A stretch of DNA of 64,000 nt from Rhodocyclaceae bacterium (GTDB taxonomy: Bacteria; Pseudomonadota; Gammaproteobacteria; Burkholderiales; Rhodocyclaceae). A program made the translations under genes and the position numbers. This document shows positions 34,931-44,879 of this stretch, piece by piece. The stretch is taken from positions 324,511 through 388,510 of the forward strand of contig JAKLLG010000002.1 of assembly GCA_023150275.1 (NCBI GenBank), read 5' to 3'. Below the pieces are notes generated by a model. The model saw only the letters and a list, made by a program, of their open reading frames with translations, searched no databases and was not told the origin of the DNA. Positions within the stretch are counted from its first letter, which is position 1. Every line of letters begins with the position of its first letter.

Positions 34931-36343
34931 CTACCAGACAAAGAACACCAGACACCACAGCCCCGTTATCGATCCAACGGGCAGGTACATGACAATCCAT
35001 GCCGACCATTTGCGCCAGGCCGCTTGCCGCGACTGGAGCAGGAGCCGGCCTGACAGCCAGAGCGTCGCCAGCGCGCCACTTGCCAGCAGCGCAATGCGGA
35101 AGGTCGGCAGCCAGCCGAGCCAGACGTGTTCGGCCTTCAGGTGCGAGACGGTCAGCATCGACAGTCCGAGGATGACGCTGGCCGCCGCCAGCGGGGCCAA
35201 GGCCAATGCGAATCGCTGCCAGGTGAGCCTGGCGTCACCGATCACTGCTGCCGCAAGGCGTGTCGTCAGCCACAGTGCGCCGCCGAGCAACAGGCCGCCG
35301 CCAACGAGCAGGTAGGCGAGGATCAACGCGCCGTCGAGCCAGGTGAACAGATCGTTCGCCTCGGGGTAGTGGGTCAGCAGCCACCATGGCACATCGCTGT
35401 CGAGCAGCGCGAAATGCTCGTGGTCGATCAGCCAGTCGGCGAGCGCCAGCTTGATCTTGAGGAACCACGGGCTGACCGTCCATTGGAAGGCGGCGGTGGC
35501 GACGCCGAGGACGCCGAAGAGCAGGGTCGCCGCATCGGCGGTCTTCGCCGGTGCCGAAAGATCGAGCACCTCGGCGAAGGGCGAGCGCAGCGACAGCGCG
35601 ACGGCGTCGCGCTGGCCGGCGCAGCGGCCGCAGGCGTGGCATTCCGAGGCGCTGCTCATGCGCCGCACGTCGACCAGCGGCGCGCAGTTGACCGGTTCAA
35701 AGTCGGTGCTGTGGCGATCCCAGGCCGCGCGATCGACCTTGTAGTGCAGCGGCGCGATCTTGGCGAGTACCGCGAAGACGCCCGAGGCCGGGCACAGGTA
35801 GCGGCACCAGATGCGCTTTTCACGGCCGTAGAGGAGGCCGATGGCGACGGCGGCGACGGTCGAGCCGCCGAGCACCAGCAGCGCTGCCTGCGGGTATTCG
35901 TAGACGCTGACCAGCTGGCCATAGACGGTGGTGCAGACGAAGGCGACGAAAGGCCAGCCCGGCCACTTCAGCCAGCGCGGCAGCGGGTGGCCGCGGCCGT
36001 AGCGGCTGACCCATTCCGACACCGAACCCTCGGGGCAGAAGAGGCCGCACCAGACGCGGCCGAGCGTGACCGTGGCGATCATGACGCCGGGCCACCAGAT
36101 CCCCCAGAAGACGAACTGCGCGAAGAGGCGCAGGTTGTCCCAGATGTGGGCGTTCTCCGGCGGCAGCGGCATGAAGGCGGGGATGACGACCAGCGCCGCG
36201 TAGAAGACGACCACAAACCACTGCACGGCGATGATGGTGCGGCGGTTGCGGCGCAGGAAAAGGCCGAGGCCGGCGATGCGGCCGCCACTTGCGGCGGCGA
36301 GCGGCGGCCGCCGGTCGTGAAAGACGATGGTCTGCTCAGGCAT
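34931..36343 (-). CDS. ftrD: Membrane polyferredoxin-type 4Fe-4S protein (FtrD)
   Basis: A 470-residue membrane protein of the NapH/NosR type with about six to eight helices. The CxxxCP motifs GLFCPEGSV and RYLCPASGVF and a further Cys cluster (ECHACGRCAGQ) can hold two [4Fe-4S] clusters. In ftrABCD ferrous-iron systems FtrD is proposed to take electrons from Fe(II) oxidation, or provide redox balance, during transport by FtrC. It overlaps ftrC by eight bases and ends the iron operon. Confidence 0.85.
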   Translation of the reverse strand: MPEQTIVFHDRRPPLAAASGGRIAGLGLFLRRNRRTIIAVQWFVVVFYAALVVIPAFMPLPPENAHIWDNLRLFAQFVFWGIWWPGVMIATVTLGRVWCGLFCPEGSVSEWVSRYGRGHPLPRWLKWPGWPFVAFVCTTVYGQLVSVYEYPQAALLVLGGSTVAAVAIGLLYGREKRIWCRYLCPASGVFAVLAKIAPLHYKVDRAAWDRHSTDFEPVNCAPLVDVRRMSSASECHACGRCAGQRDAVALSLRSPFAEVLDLSAPAKTADAATLLFGVLGVATAAFQWTVSPWFLKIKLALADWLIDHEHFALLDSDVPWWLLTHYPEANDLFTWLDGALILAYLLVGGGLLLGGALWLTTRLAAAVIGDARLTWQRFALALAPLAAASVILGLSMLTVSHLKAEHVWLGWLPTFRIALLASGALATLWLSGRLLLQSRQAAWRKWSAWIVMYLPVGSITGLWCLVFFVW

Positions 36344-37139
36344 GGCGGGTCTTCCGCCAGCCGACGAGAACGGCGGCCCAGTAGGCGAGCCAGACGAGCA
36401 GCACGGTCAGCGCCGGACGGGCGCGGTAGCCGGCGAGATCGGCGAACAGCTTGCCGCCGCCGCTGCCGTCGTCGAGCAGCAGCGCGCTGTCCCACAGCGG
36501 ATCGACGAGGCCGGGCAGCCAGCCGGCACCGATCATGCGATCGGTGGCGGTGACGAGCAGGGCCGAGGCGACGACGAGCAGCAGGATCGACGAGAGGCGC
36601 AGGAGCAGTGCGATGTTGAGACGGCGCAGGCCGCGCGCCGCCAACCAGGCCGTGGCCGCCGCGGCCAGGATGCCGGTGGCGGCGCCGATGACGAGGTCGG
36701 CGATGCGCCCTTCCTGCGACAGGCCGTAGAGGAAGATCACCGTCTCGGCGCCCTCGCGCGCGATGGCGAGGGCGGCGACGACGGCGACGCCGAGAAAGCC
36801 CGAGCGCTCGGCGGCGGAAGAAAGGTCGGCGTGCAGGCGCGCCTTGATGTGGCGGCCGTGCTTGCGCATCCACAGCACCATCTGCGCGATCAGCGCCGCA
36901 GCGACGACGAGCATGCCGACCTGGAAGGCTTCAAGCGCGTTGCCGGCCAGTTCGTCCTGCACGCCGACGAGTGCCCAGCCGAGCAGCACGGCCAGCGCGA
37001 CGCCGGCGGCAAGACCGCCGAACAGCGCCGTGCGTCCGCGCCCGCTATCGTCGTTCGCCTGCAACCAGGCGTAGAGGATGCCGGCGATCAGGAAGGCTTC
37101 CAGGCTTTCCCGCCAGACCACGAAGAATGCGTTTCCCAT
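36336..37139 (-). CDS. ftrC: FTR1 family ferrous/ferric permease (FtrC)
   Basis: A 267-residue membrane protein with seven predicted helices and the two FTR1 motifs RESLEAF (residues 10-16) and REGAETV (about 128-134). It is the inner-membrane permease of the FtrABCD system. Unlike the FTR1 at 25804, it sits among dedicated periplasmic and redox partners. It overlaps ftrD, and ftrB ends 44 bases upstream. Confidence 0.9.
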   Translation of the reverse strand: MGNAFFVVWRESLEAFLIAGILYAWLQANDDSGRGRTALFGGLAAGVALAVLLGWALVGVQDELAGNALEAFQVGMLVVAAALIAQMVLWMRKHGRHIKARLHADLSSAAERSGFLGVAVVAALAIAREGAETVIFLYGLSQEGRIADLVIGAATGILAAAATAWLAARGLRRLNIALLLRLSSILLLVVASALLVTATDRMIGAGWLPGLVDPLWDSALLLDDGSGGGKLFADLAGYRARPALTVLLVWLAYWAAVLVGWRKTRHA

Positions 37140-37183
37140 GTTTTCTCTCTCGCTTCATTGTTGTTCTGTCGGGCGATGATTTT

Positions 37184-37561
37184 TTATTTCGCCACGATCC
37201 GTCCCTGCGCCGTTTCCGGGTGGAAATCGTCGAAGAACCTGTAGGTGCCGGGTTTCATCGGATGGAAGACCAGGCTGCGCGTGACGCCCGGCGCGAGCAC
37301 GGTCTCCTTCCTCAGTTCCAGGCTTTCGAATTCGGCGGCGCCCGGCCCCTCGTTCCTGATCGTCAGCCGGAATTTCGTGTTGGCCGGGACCTCCAGCGTC
37401 TCCGGGAACAGCCGGCCATCCTTCATCAGTAGCTGGATGGTCGGCATGTCGTCGGCGGCCTTCGCCGGCACTACGAACGCCGCCATCAGCAAGGCACTGG
37501 CGGCGAGTACGGCGAGCCAGAGCGACTCCGGTCGACGATGTTGAACGAGGGGGCGGGACAT
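37184..37561 (-). CDS. ftrB: Periplasmic cupredoxin-domain protein (FtrB)
   Basis: A 125-residue exported protein: signal sequence (residues about 14-36, ending PAKAAD) followed by a cupredoxin-like beta sandwich (FPETLEVPANTKFRLTIRNE; PGTYRFFDDFHPETAQG). FtrB-type proteins are suggested to oxidise Fe(II) for FTR1 import, in concert with the P19-type FtrA. A strong AAGGAGA lies nine bases before the ATG. The blue-copper ligand set is incomplete (no obvious Cys; H114 region only), as in other FtrB proteins. Confidence 0.85.
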   Translation of the reverse strand: MSRPLVQHRRPESLWLAVLAASALLMAAFVVPAKAADDMPTIQLLMKDGRLFPETLEVPANTKFRLTIRNEGPGAAEFESLELRKETVLAPGVTRSLVFHPMKPGTYRFFDDFHPETAQGRIVAK

Positions 37562-37575
37562 GAGCGTTTCTCTCC

Positions 37576-39090
37576 TTAGAACGCGACGTTGGCGCGTACG
37601 CCGATGACCTTGATCGAATCCGCGCTGCGGTTCGCGCCCGGGCGTCCGATCCACTGGAAGTCCGGCGTTACGTGGAACTGCGGCGAGATGCGGTAGCGGT
37701 AGTAGATTTCGGCCAGCTTTTCGGCACCTGAGGGCGAGAAGGCGAAGAAGCCGGTATCGGCGGCATCGCAGGCATCGTTGCCATCGGTATCGCCTGCCAC
37801 GCAGCCCGAGCCGCCGGCCTTGCGATAGGCGCTGCTCGCCTTCATCCACGCGCCGCCGAAGCCGATTGCGTCGCCGCCGCGGCCCCAGTAGTTGCCGCTG
37901 ATCTCGGCGCCGAGCGTAAAGGTCTGGTCGAAGGCCATCTCGCCGCTGGTCAGCTTGCCGTAGCGGCCGAAGACGTTGACGCCGTCGCCGATGCGCTGGT
38001 CGGCGGAGAGGCCGAAACCGGTGTGGTTCTTCTCGGTGACGCCGTCGAGTTCGGTTGCCCGGCTACGGTGCCACACATAGGCGCGATAGTTGCCGGTGAG
38101 TCCGCCGAAGAGCTTCAACTGCTTTTCGGCCTGCAGGATGGTCAGCGGCGAGTTGAAGCTGCGGCCGTAGCTGGCACCGCGCTCGCCGGAACCGAAGTAG
38201 CCGAGCGAGACCTTCCAAGGCTCGGCCTTGTTCGTCTCGTTGACGTAGGCGGCGATGAACCCGGGCTGGAAGCCGTTGCCGTCCGGCGCGATCTGGCCGC
38301 CGGCATCGAGCAGCGGGTTGTGTACCAGCATCGTGTTGAGGAACTGCGTGGACTCGTCACCGGCAACCTCGTTCTGGTCGAAGAAGCCGAAGAAGTCCAT
38401 CTTGCCGAAGGTGAGTTCAAGCTTTTCCTTCGAGTGCGGCTTGAAGCCGCCGTAGGGCAGCGGAATGCTCGCCTGGTACCAGGCCTGCGCGAGCAGCGCC
38501 GAGGAATTGTCCTTCTCGACACCATTGATGCGGAAGGCCGTGCCGTTGGCCGGGCTGAAGGCGCCGATGTTGCCGAGCGGTTCGTTCACGCCGTAGCCCT
38601 GGCCGAGACGGAAATGGCCGAAGAGCTTGTGTTCGATGTCGCCGATCGGTTGCAGCGGCAGTTCGACCTCGACGTCGGCACGGTAGGTGAGGTGGCCGTT
38701 GTTGTCCTTGGTGCCGCTGGGGAAACCCGACGGGCGCTGAGCGACAGTGGTGAGGCTGACCCCGGCCTTGATGCCGTCGAGCGCTTCAAGTTTCTTCGCG
38801 CCTTTCTTCATGTCGGCGGTTTCCTGCTCGACGGCCTTCAGGCGAGCGGTCAACTCGGGCTCGTATTGCGAGATGCGGTCACTTTCCAGCCCCTGAACGA
38901 TTCTTTCGTTATCGCTCTTGAGTGTCTTTACTTCCTTCTCGAGTTCAGCGTTGCGCGCTTCGAGTTTTTCGAGGCGTGCCGCGAGCTTTTCAAGCAGAGC
39001 CGGGTCGACAGCCTTCGCCGCCATTGCCGGCATTGCGAGTGAGCCGATGCCTGCCGCGGTGAGTGCGGCAACGATCATCCGGGCGCGCAT
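37576..39090 (-). CDS. Outer-membrane porin with coiled-coil N-terminus (OprB-like)
   Basis: A 504-residue outer-membrane protein. The signal peptide ends near residue 24 (MPAMAA). A coiled coil follows (LEKLAARLEKLEARNAELEK), then a beta-barrel region with GYFGSGERGASYGRSFNSPL and the C-terminal aromatic IGVRANVAF. It resembles carbohydrate-selective/OprB-type porins. The start at 39090 is two bases after the ftrA stop, so it is tightly embedded in the ftr operon. I infer it delivers iron or iron complexes across the outer membrane; sugar uptake is the default family role. Confidence 0.75.
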   Translation of the reverse strand: MRARMIVAALTAAGIGSLAMPAMAAKAVDPALLEKLAARLEKLEARNAELEKEVKTLKSDNERIVQGLESDRISQYEPELTARLKAVEQETADMKKGAKKLEALDGIKAGVSLTTVAQRPSGFPSGTKDNNGHLTYRADVEVELPLQPIGDIEHKLFGHFRLGQGYGVNEPLGNIGAFSPANGTAFRINGVEKDNSSALLAQAWYQASIPLPYGGFKPHSKEKLELTFGKMDFFGFFDQNEVAGDESTQFLNTMLVHNPLLDAGGQIAPDGNGFQPGFIAAYVNETNKAEPWKVSLGYFGSGERGASYGRSFNSPLTILQAEKQLKLFGGLTGNYRAYVWHRSRATELDGVTEKNHTGFGLSADQRIGDGVNVFGRYGKLTSGEMAFDQTFTLGAEISGNYWGRGGDAIGFGGAWMKASSAYRKAGGSGCVAGDTDGNDACDAADTGFFAFSPSGAEKLAEIYYRYRISPQFHVTPDFQWIGRPGANRSADSIKVIGVRANVAF

Positions 39091-39092
39091 GA

Positions 39093-39638
39093 TCAGTAGC
39101 CGCCCTTCTTGCCGATGCCGACGTAGGAGAATTCGTACTCGACGTCGAATGGCTTGAACCACGGGCGGACGCCGGTGGCACGATCGGTATGGCGGCCGAA
39201 GTGTGCATGCTTGTTCTCCGATGGCGGCAGGATGGTGAACTTCACCTTGTATTTGCCGGGACCAGCCAGCTTGATGTTGTCGCCGTAATGTGGCCCGTCG
39301 TTGGCGACCATCGGCATGAATTCTCCGGCGACCTTGAAGTCGCTACCGATCTTCGCTACTTCGAATTTGACGACGAGATAAGGAATCCAGGCGCCTTCCT
39401 CGAACCCATTCGGGTTGTTGGCCAGTGCGTGGATGTCGGCCTCGATGTGGATGTCGGATTCGGACGCCTTCTTCATCATGCCTTCCGGTTCCATCTCGAC
39501 CGGCTGCAGGTAGACGGCGGCGATTTCCATGCCGGCCTTGTTCTGCGGGACTCCGATCGGGTATTCGAGGGCGAGTGCCGGGGTGGCAAAGGCGGCGGCA
39601 AGAGCCGCGGTGGCGGCGATTCGTTTGGCAAAGTTCAT
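39093..39638 (-). CDS. ftrA: Periplasmic iron-binding protein of the P19/FtrA (Tp34) family
   Basis: A 181-residue exported protein: signal peptide ending near residue 23 (TPALA), then the P19 core. Probable copper/iron ligands of the family can be seen: Glu/Met near EMEPEGMM, ADIHALANNPNGF, and PPSENKHAHFGRHTD. P19/FtrA binds iron and hands it to the FTR1 permease. It is the first ftr gene, following exbD by 36 bases on the same strand. Confidence 0.9.
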   Translation of the reverse strand: MNFAKRIAATAALAAAFATPALALEYPIGVPQNKAGMEIAAVYLQPVEMEPEGMMKKASESDIHIEADIHALANNPNGFEEGAWIPYLVVKFEVAKIGSDFKVAGEFMPMVANDGPHYGDNIKLAGPGKYKVKFTILPPSENKHAHFGRHTDRATGVRPWFKPFDVEYEFSYVGIGKKGGY

Positions 39639-39674
39639 GGGTTGGCTCCCTGTGGCTGTTGTAAATCGAAGAAG

Positions 39675-40097
39675 TCAGTTGCCGACGGTCGGGTCGGTGA
39701 CGAAACCGATGCGGACGAGGCCGCTTCTTGCCGCCTCCGACATTACCTGCGCGACCTTTTCGTAAGGCGTCGTGCGTTCGGCGCGGATGTGCACTTCCGG
39801 CTGCGGCTGCATCGCGCCGGCGGCTTGCAGGCGCCCGGCGAGTCCGGCGGCATCGACCGCCTCGCCGTTCCAGAACACCTGGCTCGCCGCGTCGATGGCG
39901 AGCTGCACGTTCTCCGGCTTGGTCTGGTTCACCGTCGAGGACGCCTTCGGCAGGTCGACCTTGACGGCGTGCGTGAGCAGCGGCGCGGTGACGATGAAGA
40001 TGATGAGCAGCACCAGCATCACGTCGATCAGCGGCACCATGTTGATTTCGGTGAGCGGCGCGTCGTCGTCGCCCGATTCCATGCTGGCGAAGGTCAT
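39675..40097 (-). CDS. exbD: Biopolymer transport protein ExbD
   Basis: A 140-residue ExbD: cytoplasmic N-terminus with LTEINMVPLIDVMLVLLIIF including the essential Asp in the membrane helix (D25 region), and a periplasmic domain ending RIGFVTDP. It forms the proton-driven TonB energiser with ExbB. It lies 15 bases downstream of exbB and 36 bases before ftrA. Confidence 0.95.
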   Translation of the reverse strand: MTFASMESGDDDAPLTEINMVPLIDVMLVLLIIFIVTAPLLTHAVKVDLPKASSTVNQTKPENVQLAIDAASQVFWNGEAVDAAGLAGRLQAAGAMQPQPEVHIRAERTTPYEKVAQVMSEAARSGLVRIGFVTDPTVGN

Positions 40098-40112
40098 GGC
40101 GTTTCCTCCGTT

Positions 40113-40928
40113 TCAGCGCACGGCGAGGCCGGGATGGCCGGGCAGCCGGCTATCGGCGCTCGCCTGCCCCTGCGCACGCGCCATCGCGATCACCTTCTCG
40201 CTGGTGGCGCGGGCGTCGGTGAGCATCGGCGAGGTTTTTACCCCGGTAGCAACGAAGGCGAAAACGTCGTAGGCGAAGGAGTTGAGCTGCGACAGCGTGC
40301 TGCGGTTCTGGCGCGCGAAGTGGTTGTAGGCAACGGCGGCGGGAATGGCGACCGCGAGGCCGATGCCGGTCATGATGAGGGCTTCGCCGACGGGGCCGGC
40401 GACCTTGTCGAGCGTGCCCTGGCCGGACATGCCGATGGCGATCAGCGCGTGATAGATGCCCCAGACGGTACCGAAGAGGCCGACGAAGGGGGCGGAAGAG
40501 GCGACGGTGGCGAGAAAGGTCTGGCCGAATTCGAGTTGCGCCTTGTCTTCGTCGATCGCGCGTTTCAGCGCGCGGGTAAGCAGATCCTCGGGATTGCCGG
40601 CGTTGATGAGGCCGGCGGTGTTGCACTCGCAGCCGTTCTTGCAGCGGTTGTGCTGCTCGATGGCGGTGAAGCCGTGGTGCACCAGGTGCGAGAAGGGCTC
40701 GGTGGTGCCTTTCTCGCGGATGCGGGCGGCAACCGCTTCGAGATTCGGTGCTTCCCAGAAGGCAGTGAGGAATTCGTTGCTGCGACGACGCATGGTGAGG
40801 CCGCGCAGGCCCTTGGTGACGATCAGGTACCAGCTGCCGATCGAGGCGATCAGCATCAGGCAGAGGACGATGCGCGCGACGACATCGGTATTGGCGAGAA
40901 AGTGGGCAAAGCCCAGCGGGTTTTCCAT
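40113..40928 (-). CDS. exbB: Proton channel ExbB with Cys/His-rich cytoplasmic loop
   Basis: A 271-residue ExbB with three membrane helices (about 17-37, 130-155 and 175-200) and the conserved FVGLFGTVWGIYHALIAIG segment. The cytoplasmic loop carries an unusual set of potential metal ligands: His81, His84, His85, His93, Cys96, Cys100 and Cys102 (HLVHH ... HNRCKNGCEC). It partners with the adjacent ExbD and TonB. The cysteine-rich insert is worth a closer look. Confidence 0.93.
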   Translation of the reverse strand: MENPLGFAHFLANTDVVARIVLCLMLIASIGSWYLIVTKGLRGLTMRRRSNEFLTAFWEAPNLEAVAARIREKGTTEPFSHLVHHGFTAIEQHNRCKNGCECNTAGLINAGNPEDLLTRALKRAIDEDKAQLEFGQTFLATVASSAPFVGLFGTVWGIYHALIAIGMSGQGTLDKVAGPVGEALIMTGIGLAVAIPAAVAYNHFARQNRSTLSQLNSFAYDVFAFVATGVKTSPMLTDARATSEKVIAMARAQGQASADSRLPGHPGLAVR

Positions 40929-40937
40929 GCGGCGCTC

Positions 40938-41585
40938 TCAGTTCTTCAGATTGAATGTGATGGGAACCAGGACCCAGGCGGCGACTGGTTCGTCGCCGCG
41001 CTTGGCGGGAACGAATTTCCAGCGCCAGACGGCGTCGAGCGCCGCCTGGTCGAGGCGGGGGGAATTGCTGGACGTCTTGATCTCGACTTGCGAAGGCCGC
41101 CCAGAGGGGTCGACATGAACGCGCAGCACGACCTTGCCTTCCTCGCCCATGCGCCGGGAAAGAGGGGGGTAGGTGGGGGCGGGGTTGGAGAGATAGTCGG
41201 CGTCAAATCGTGGCTGCGTGACGGCGGGTGGTGCCGGTGGCGCGGGCGGCGCTTCCTTGACGACGGGCACTTCGGCGACGGCGGCAGGAGATTCGGTGTG
41301 TGCGGCGAGCACGGGTTGCGGCAGGGGCTTGACCGGTCGCGGTGGCGTCGGCTTCCTTTCGACGGGCGCGGGCTTCGGGGGTTCGGGGGTTTTCTCGACC
41401 GGCGCATCCGGGCGGATGATGTCGACCATCAGCGTGCTGACGCTGGTGGGTGCCGGCACGATGTCGGCCACCATGAGCAGGGCGAGGACGCCGATGTGGG
41501 CTGCGGCAACGAGACCGACCGTGCCCGGCGACAGTTGTGGGAGGTTTGCGTGGTAGAGGCTTGCTGCGTTCGTGCTGGTGTTCAT
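40938..41585 (-). CDS. tonB: Energy transducer TonB
   Basis: A 215-residue TonB: one N-terminal membrane helix (about residues 24-42), a Pro/Glu/Lys-rich linker (PEPPKPAPVERKPTPPRPVK), and a C-terminal TonB domain (YPPLSRRMGEEGKVVLRVHV to FVPAKRGDEPVAAWVLVPI). It couples ExbBD to outer-membrane receptors such as those at 16723 and 23380. exbB starts nine bases later. hemP lies 161 bases upstream. Confidence 0.94.
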   Translation of the reverse strand: MNTSTNAASLYHANLPQLSPGTVGLVAAAHIGVLALLMVADIVPAPTSVSTLMVDIIRPDAPVEKTPEPPKPAPVERKPTPPRPVKPLPQPVLAAHTESPAAVAEVPVVKEAPPAPPAPPAVTQPRFDADYLSNPAPTYPPLSRRMGEEGKVVLRVHVDPSGRPSQVEIKTSSNSPRLDQAALDAVWRWKFVPAKRGDEPVAAWVLVPITFNLKN

Positions 41586-41683
41586 CGTGTTTGCGCGCTT
41601 CCCGTTTTTTTCCGAGGATCGTCCCAGCGCGCAAAAAAGATGCGTGGCTTGCTGGCCTTGCGGCTGGCTGGCTGGGCAAAACG

Positions 41684-41719
41684 AGCGAGAGATAACGCTT
41701 TAGAGAAATGAGTCTCGCT
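41684..41719 (-). terminator. Weak hairpin between hemP and tonB
   Basis: AGCGAGA and TCTCGCT arms (41684-41690 and 41713-41719) can pair; on the minus strand the structure is followed by CGTTTTG. The loop is long (22 bases), so it is at best a partial terminator that would let some transcription continue into tonB. Confidence 0.35.
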
Positions 41720-41746
41720 TGACGAGGGATCGGGTGGGGTATTGGC

Positions 41747-41923
41747 CTACTTGGTCAGGATCAGCTTGTTGTCCTTGGTGACGCGCAGGGTGTAACGCTG
41801 CTCACCATGGTCGATCTCGACTGTCTTCTGTCCACGGAACAGCTGGCTGGTGTTGATCCGCGTGGCTGCATCCGCAGCTGCCGGCGTGGTTGCCGCCGGC
41901 GCCGATTGAGGGGCAGTGTTCAT
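41747..41923 (-). CDS. hemP: Hemin uptake protein HemP
   Basis: A 58-residue protein whose second half (SQLFRGQKTVEIDHGEQRY, then TLRVTKDNKLILTK) is the HemP signature. HemP/HmuP proteins are small regulators or accessories needed for heme-receptor expression in Burkholderia and relatives. The ATG at 41923 has GGAG about six bases upstream; the in-frame ATG at 41941 is possible and would add six residues. A Fur box lies 57 bases upstream. It heads the tonB-exbB-exbD-ftr operon. Confidence 0.88.
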   Translation of the reverse strand: MNTAPQSAPAATTPAAADAATRINTSQLFRGQKTVEIDHGEQRYTLRVTKDNKLILTK

Positions 41924-41979
41924 GTCGTGCTCCGTGTTCATGGCGTCAAAAAGTTGCCCTTGAGGTAAAACGCAATACA

Positions 41980-41998
41980 AATGAGAACGGTTCGCATT
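41980..41998 (-). promoter_or_regulatory. Fur box upstream of hemP
   Basis: AATGAGAACGGTTCGCATT, with 8 of 9 arm positions matching, is the best palindrome of the four Fur-like boxes. It lies 39-57 bases before the possible hemP starts and probably controls the whole hemP-tonB-ftr block. Confidence 0.8.
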
Positions 41999-42119
41999 GT
42001 AGGTTTGTGTGGGGCAAAGGTCAACTACGGAATTTCGATCGTCATGTGCCTTCTGGTGGCACCCCCGGCCGTGGGAGGCAAGCGGGGTGCAGGGCCGAGC
42101 GTCCGCGGGCCTCAGGCGG

Positions 42120-42125
42120 TATAAT
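42120..42125 (+). promoter_or_regulatory. -10 element of the ppa promoter
   Basis: A perfect TATAAT 36 bases before the ppa ATG. The -35 region is not recognisable. Confidence 0.5.
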
Positions 42126-42160
42126 TCCGGTCTCGCAAAACAGACAGAGAAAGAGCTCTC

Positions 42161-42709
42161 ATGGCACTCAATAACGTCCCCTCCGGTAAGTCCCTCCCCA
42201 ATGATTTCAACGTGATCATCGAGATTCCGGCACATGCCGATCCGGTAAAGTACGAAGTCGACAAGGAAAGTGGCGCGATCTTCGTTGATCGCTTCATGGG
42301 TACCGCCATGCACTACCCGTGCAACTACGGCTACATCCCGCACACCATCGCCGGTGACGGCGACCCCGTCGATGTGCTCGTCGTCACGCAATTTGCGCTG
42401 CCGCCCGGCGTGGTGGTCCGTTGCCGTCCGATCGGCATGCTGGCGATGACGGATGAAGCCGGTGCCGATGCCAAGGTGCTTGCCGTGCCTGTCGACAAGC
42501 TGACGCCGATGTATCGCAATGTGGAGAGTCCGCGCGATCTGCCGCAGATCACACTTGATCAGATTTCGCACTTCTTCGAGCACTACAAGGATCTGGAGCC
42601 GGGCAAGTTCGTCAAGACGCAGGGCTGGTTCGGTCAGGAAGAGGCCAAAAAGGAAATCATGGAAGGCGTGAAGCGTTACGAAGATGCACAGGACAAGCCG
42701 AACTACTGA
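42161..42709 (+). CDS. ppa: Inorganic pyrophosphatase
   Basis: A 182-residue family I soluble pyrophosphatase. The catalytic signature DGDPVDVLV, with its metal-binding aspartates, is at about residues 67-75, and [11 protein letters not shown] precedes it. It hydrolyses PPi from biosynthesis in the cytoplasm. AGAAAGAG precedes the ATG. It is monocistronic, closed by a strong terminator at 42735-42757. Confidence 0.96.
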   Translation: MALNNVPSGKSLPNDFNVIIEIPAHADPVKYEVDKESGAIFVDRFMGTAMHYPCNYGYIPHTIAGDGDPVDVLVVTQFALPPGVVVRCRPIGMLAMTDEAGADAKVLAVPVDKLTPMYRNVESPRDLPQITLDQISHFFEHYKDLEPGKFVKTQGWFGQEEAKKEIMEGVKRYEDAQDKPNY

Positions 42710-42734
42710 TTCTGCCGCGGGTGTCCGATCTTCG

Positions 42735-42757
42735 GGGGCGCCGCTGGCGCCCCTTTT
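42735..42757 (+). terminator. Intrinsic terminator of ppa
   Basis: GGGGCGCC (42735-42742), loop GCT, GGCGCCCC (42746-42753), then TTTT. An eight-base perfect GC stem 26 bases after the ppa stop. Confidence 0.85.
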
Positions 42758-42835
42758 GCTGACCGGGTACTCTGAATCCGTGGCGCAATGCGACCAGTGC
42801 AGCCTGTCCCATCCTCATCACGTCAGAGATCGCCA

Positions 42836-44816
<1,981 letters not shown>

Positions 44817-44848
44817 TCACCGACTGATTTCTTCAGCGCCAGGTACAG

Positions 44849-44879
44849 GGGCTGATCCCGTCAGGGGTCAGCCCTTTTT
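44849..44879 (+). terminator. Intrinsic terminator of nadE-glnB
   Basis: GGGCTGATCCC pairs with GGGGTCAGCCC (one G-U pair) around loop GTCA, followed by TTTTT (44875-44879). The downstream arm overlaps the last codons and stop of the convergent smr gene (stop at 44868-44870). Confidence 0.88.

Noticed and set aside
39189..41711. An 840-codon plus-strand frame across ftrA-exbD-exbB-tonB
   Set aside because: It spans four well-supported minus-strand genes and their gaps, which a real gene would not do.
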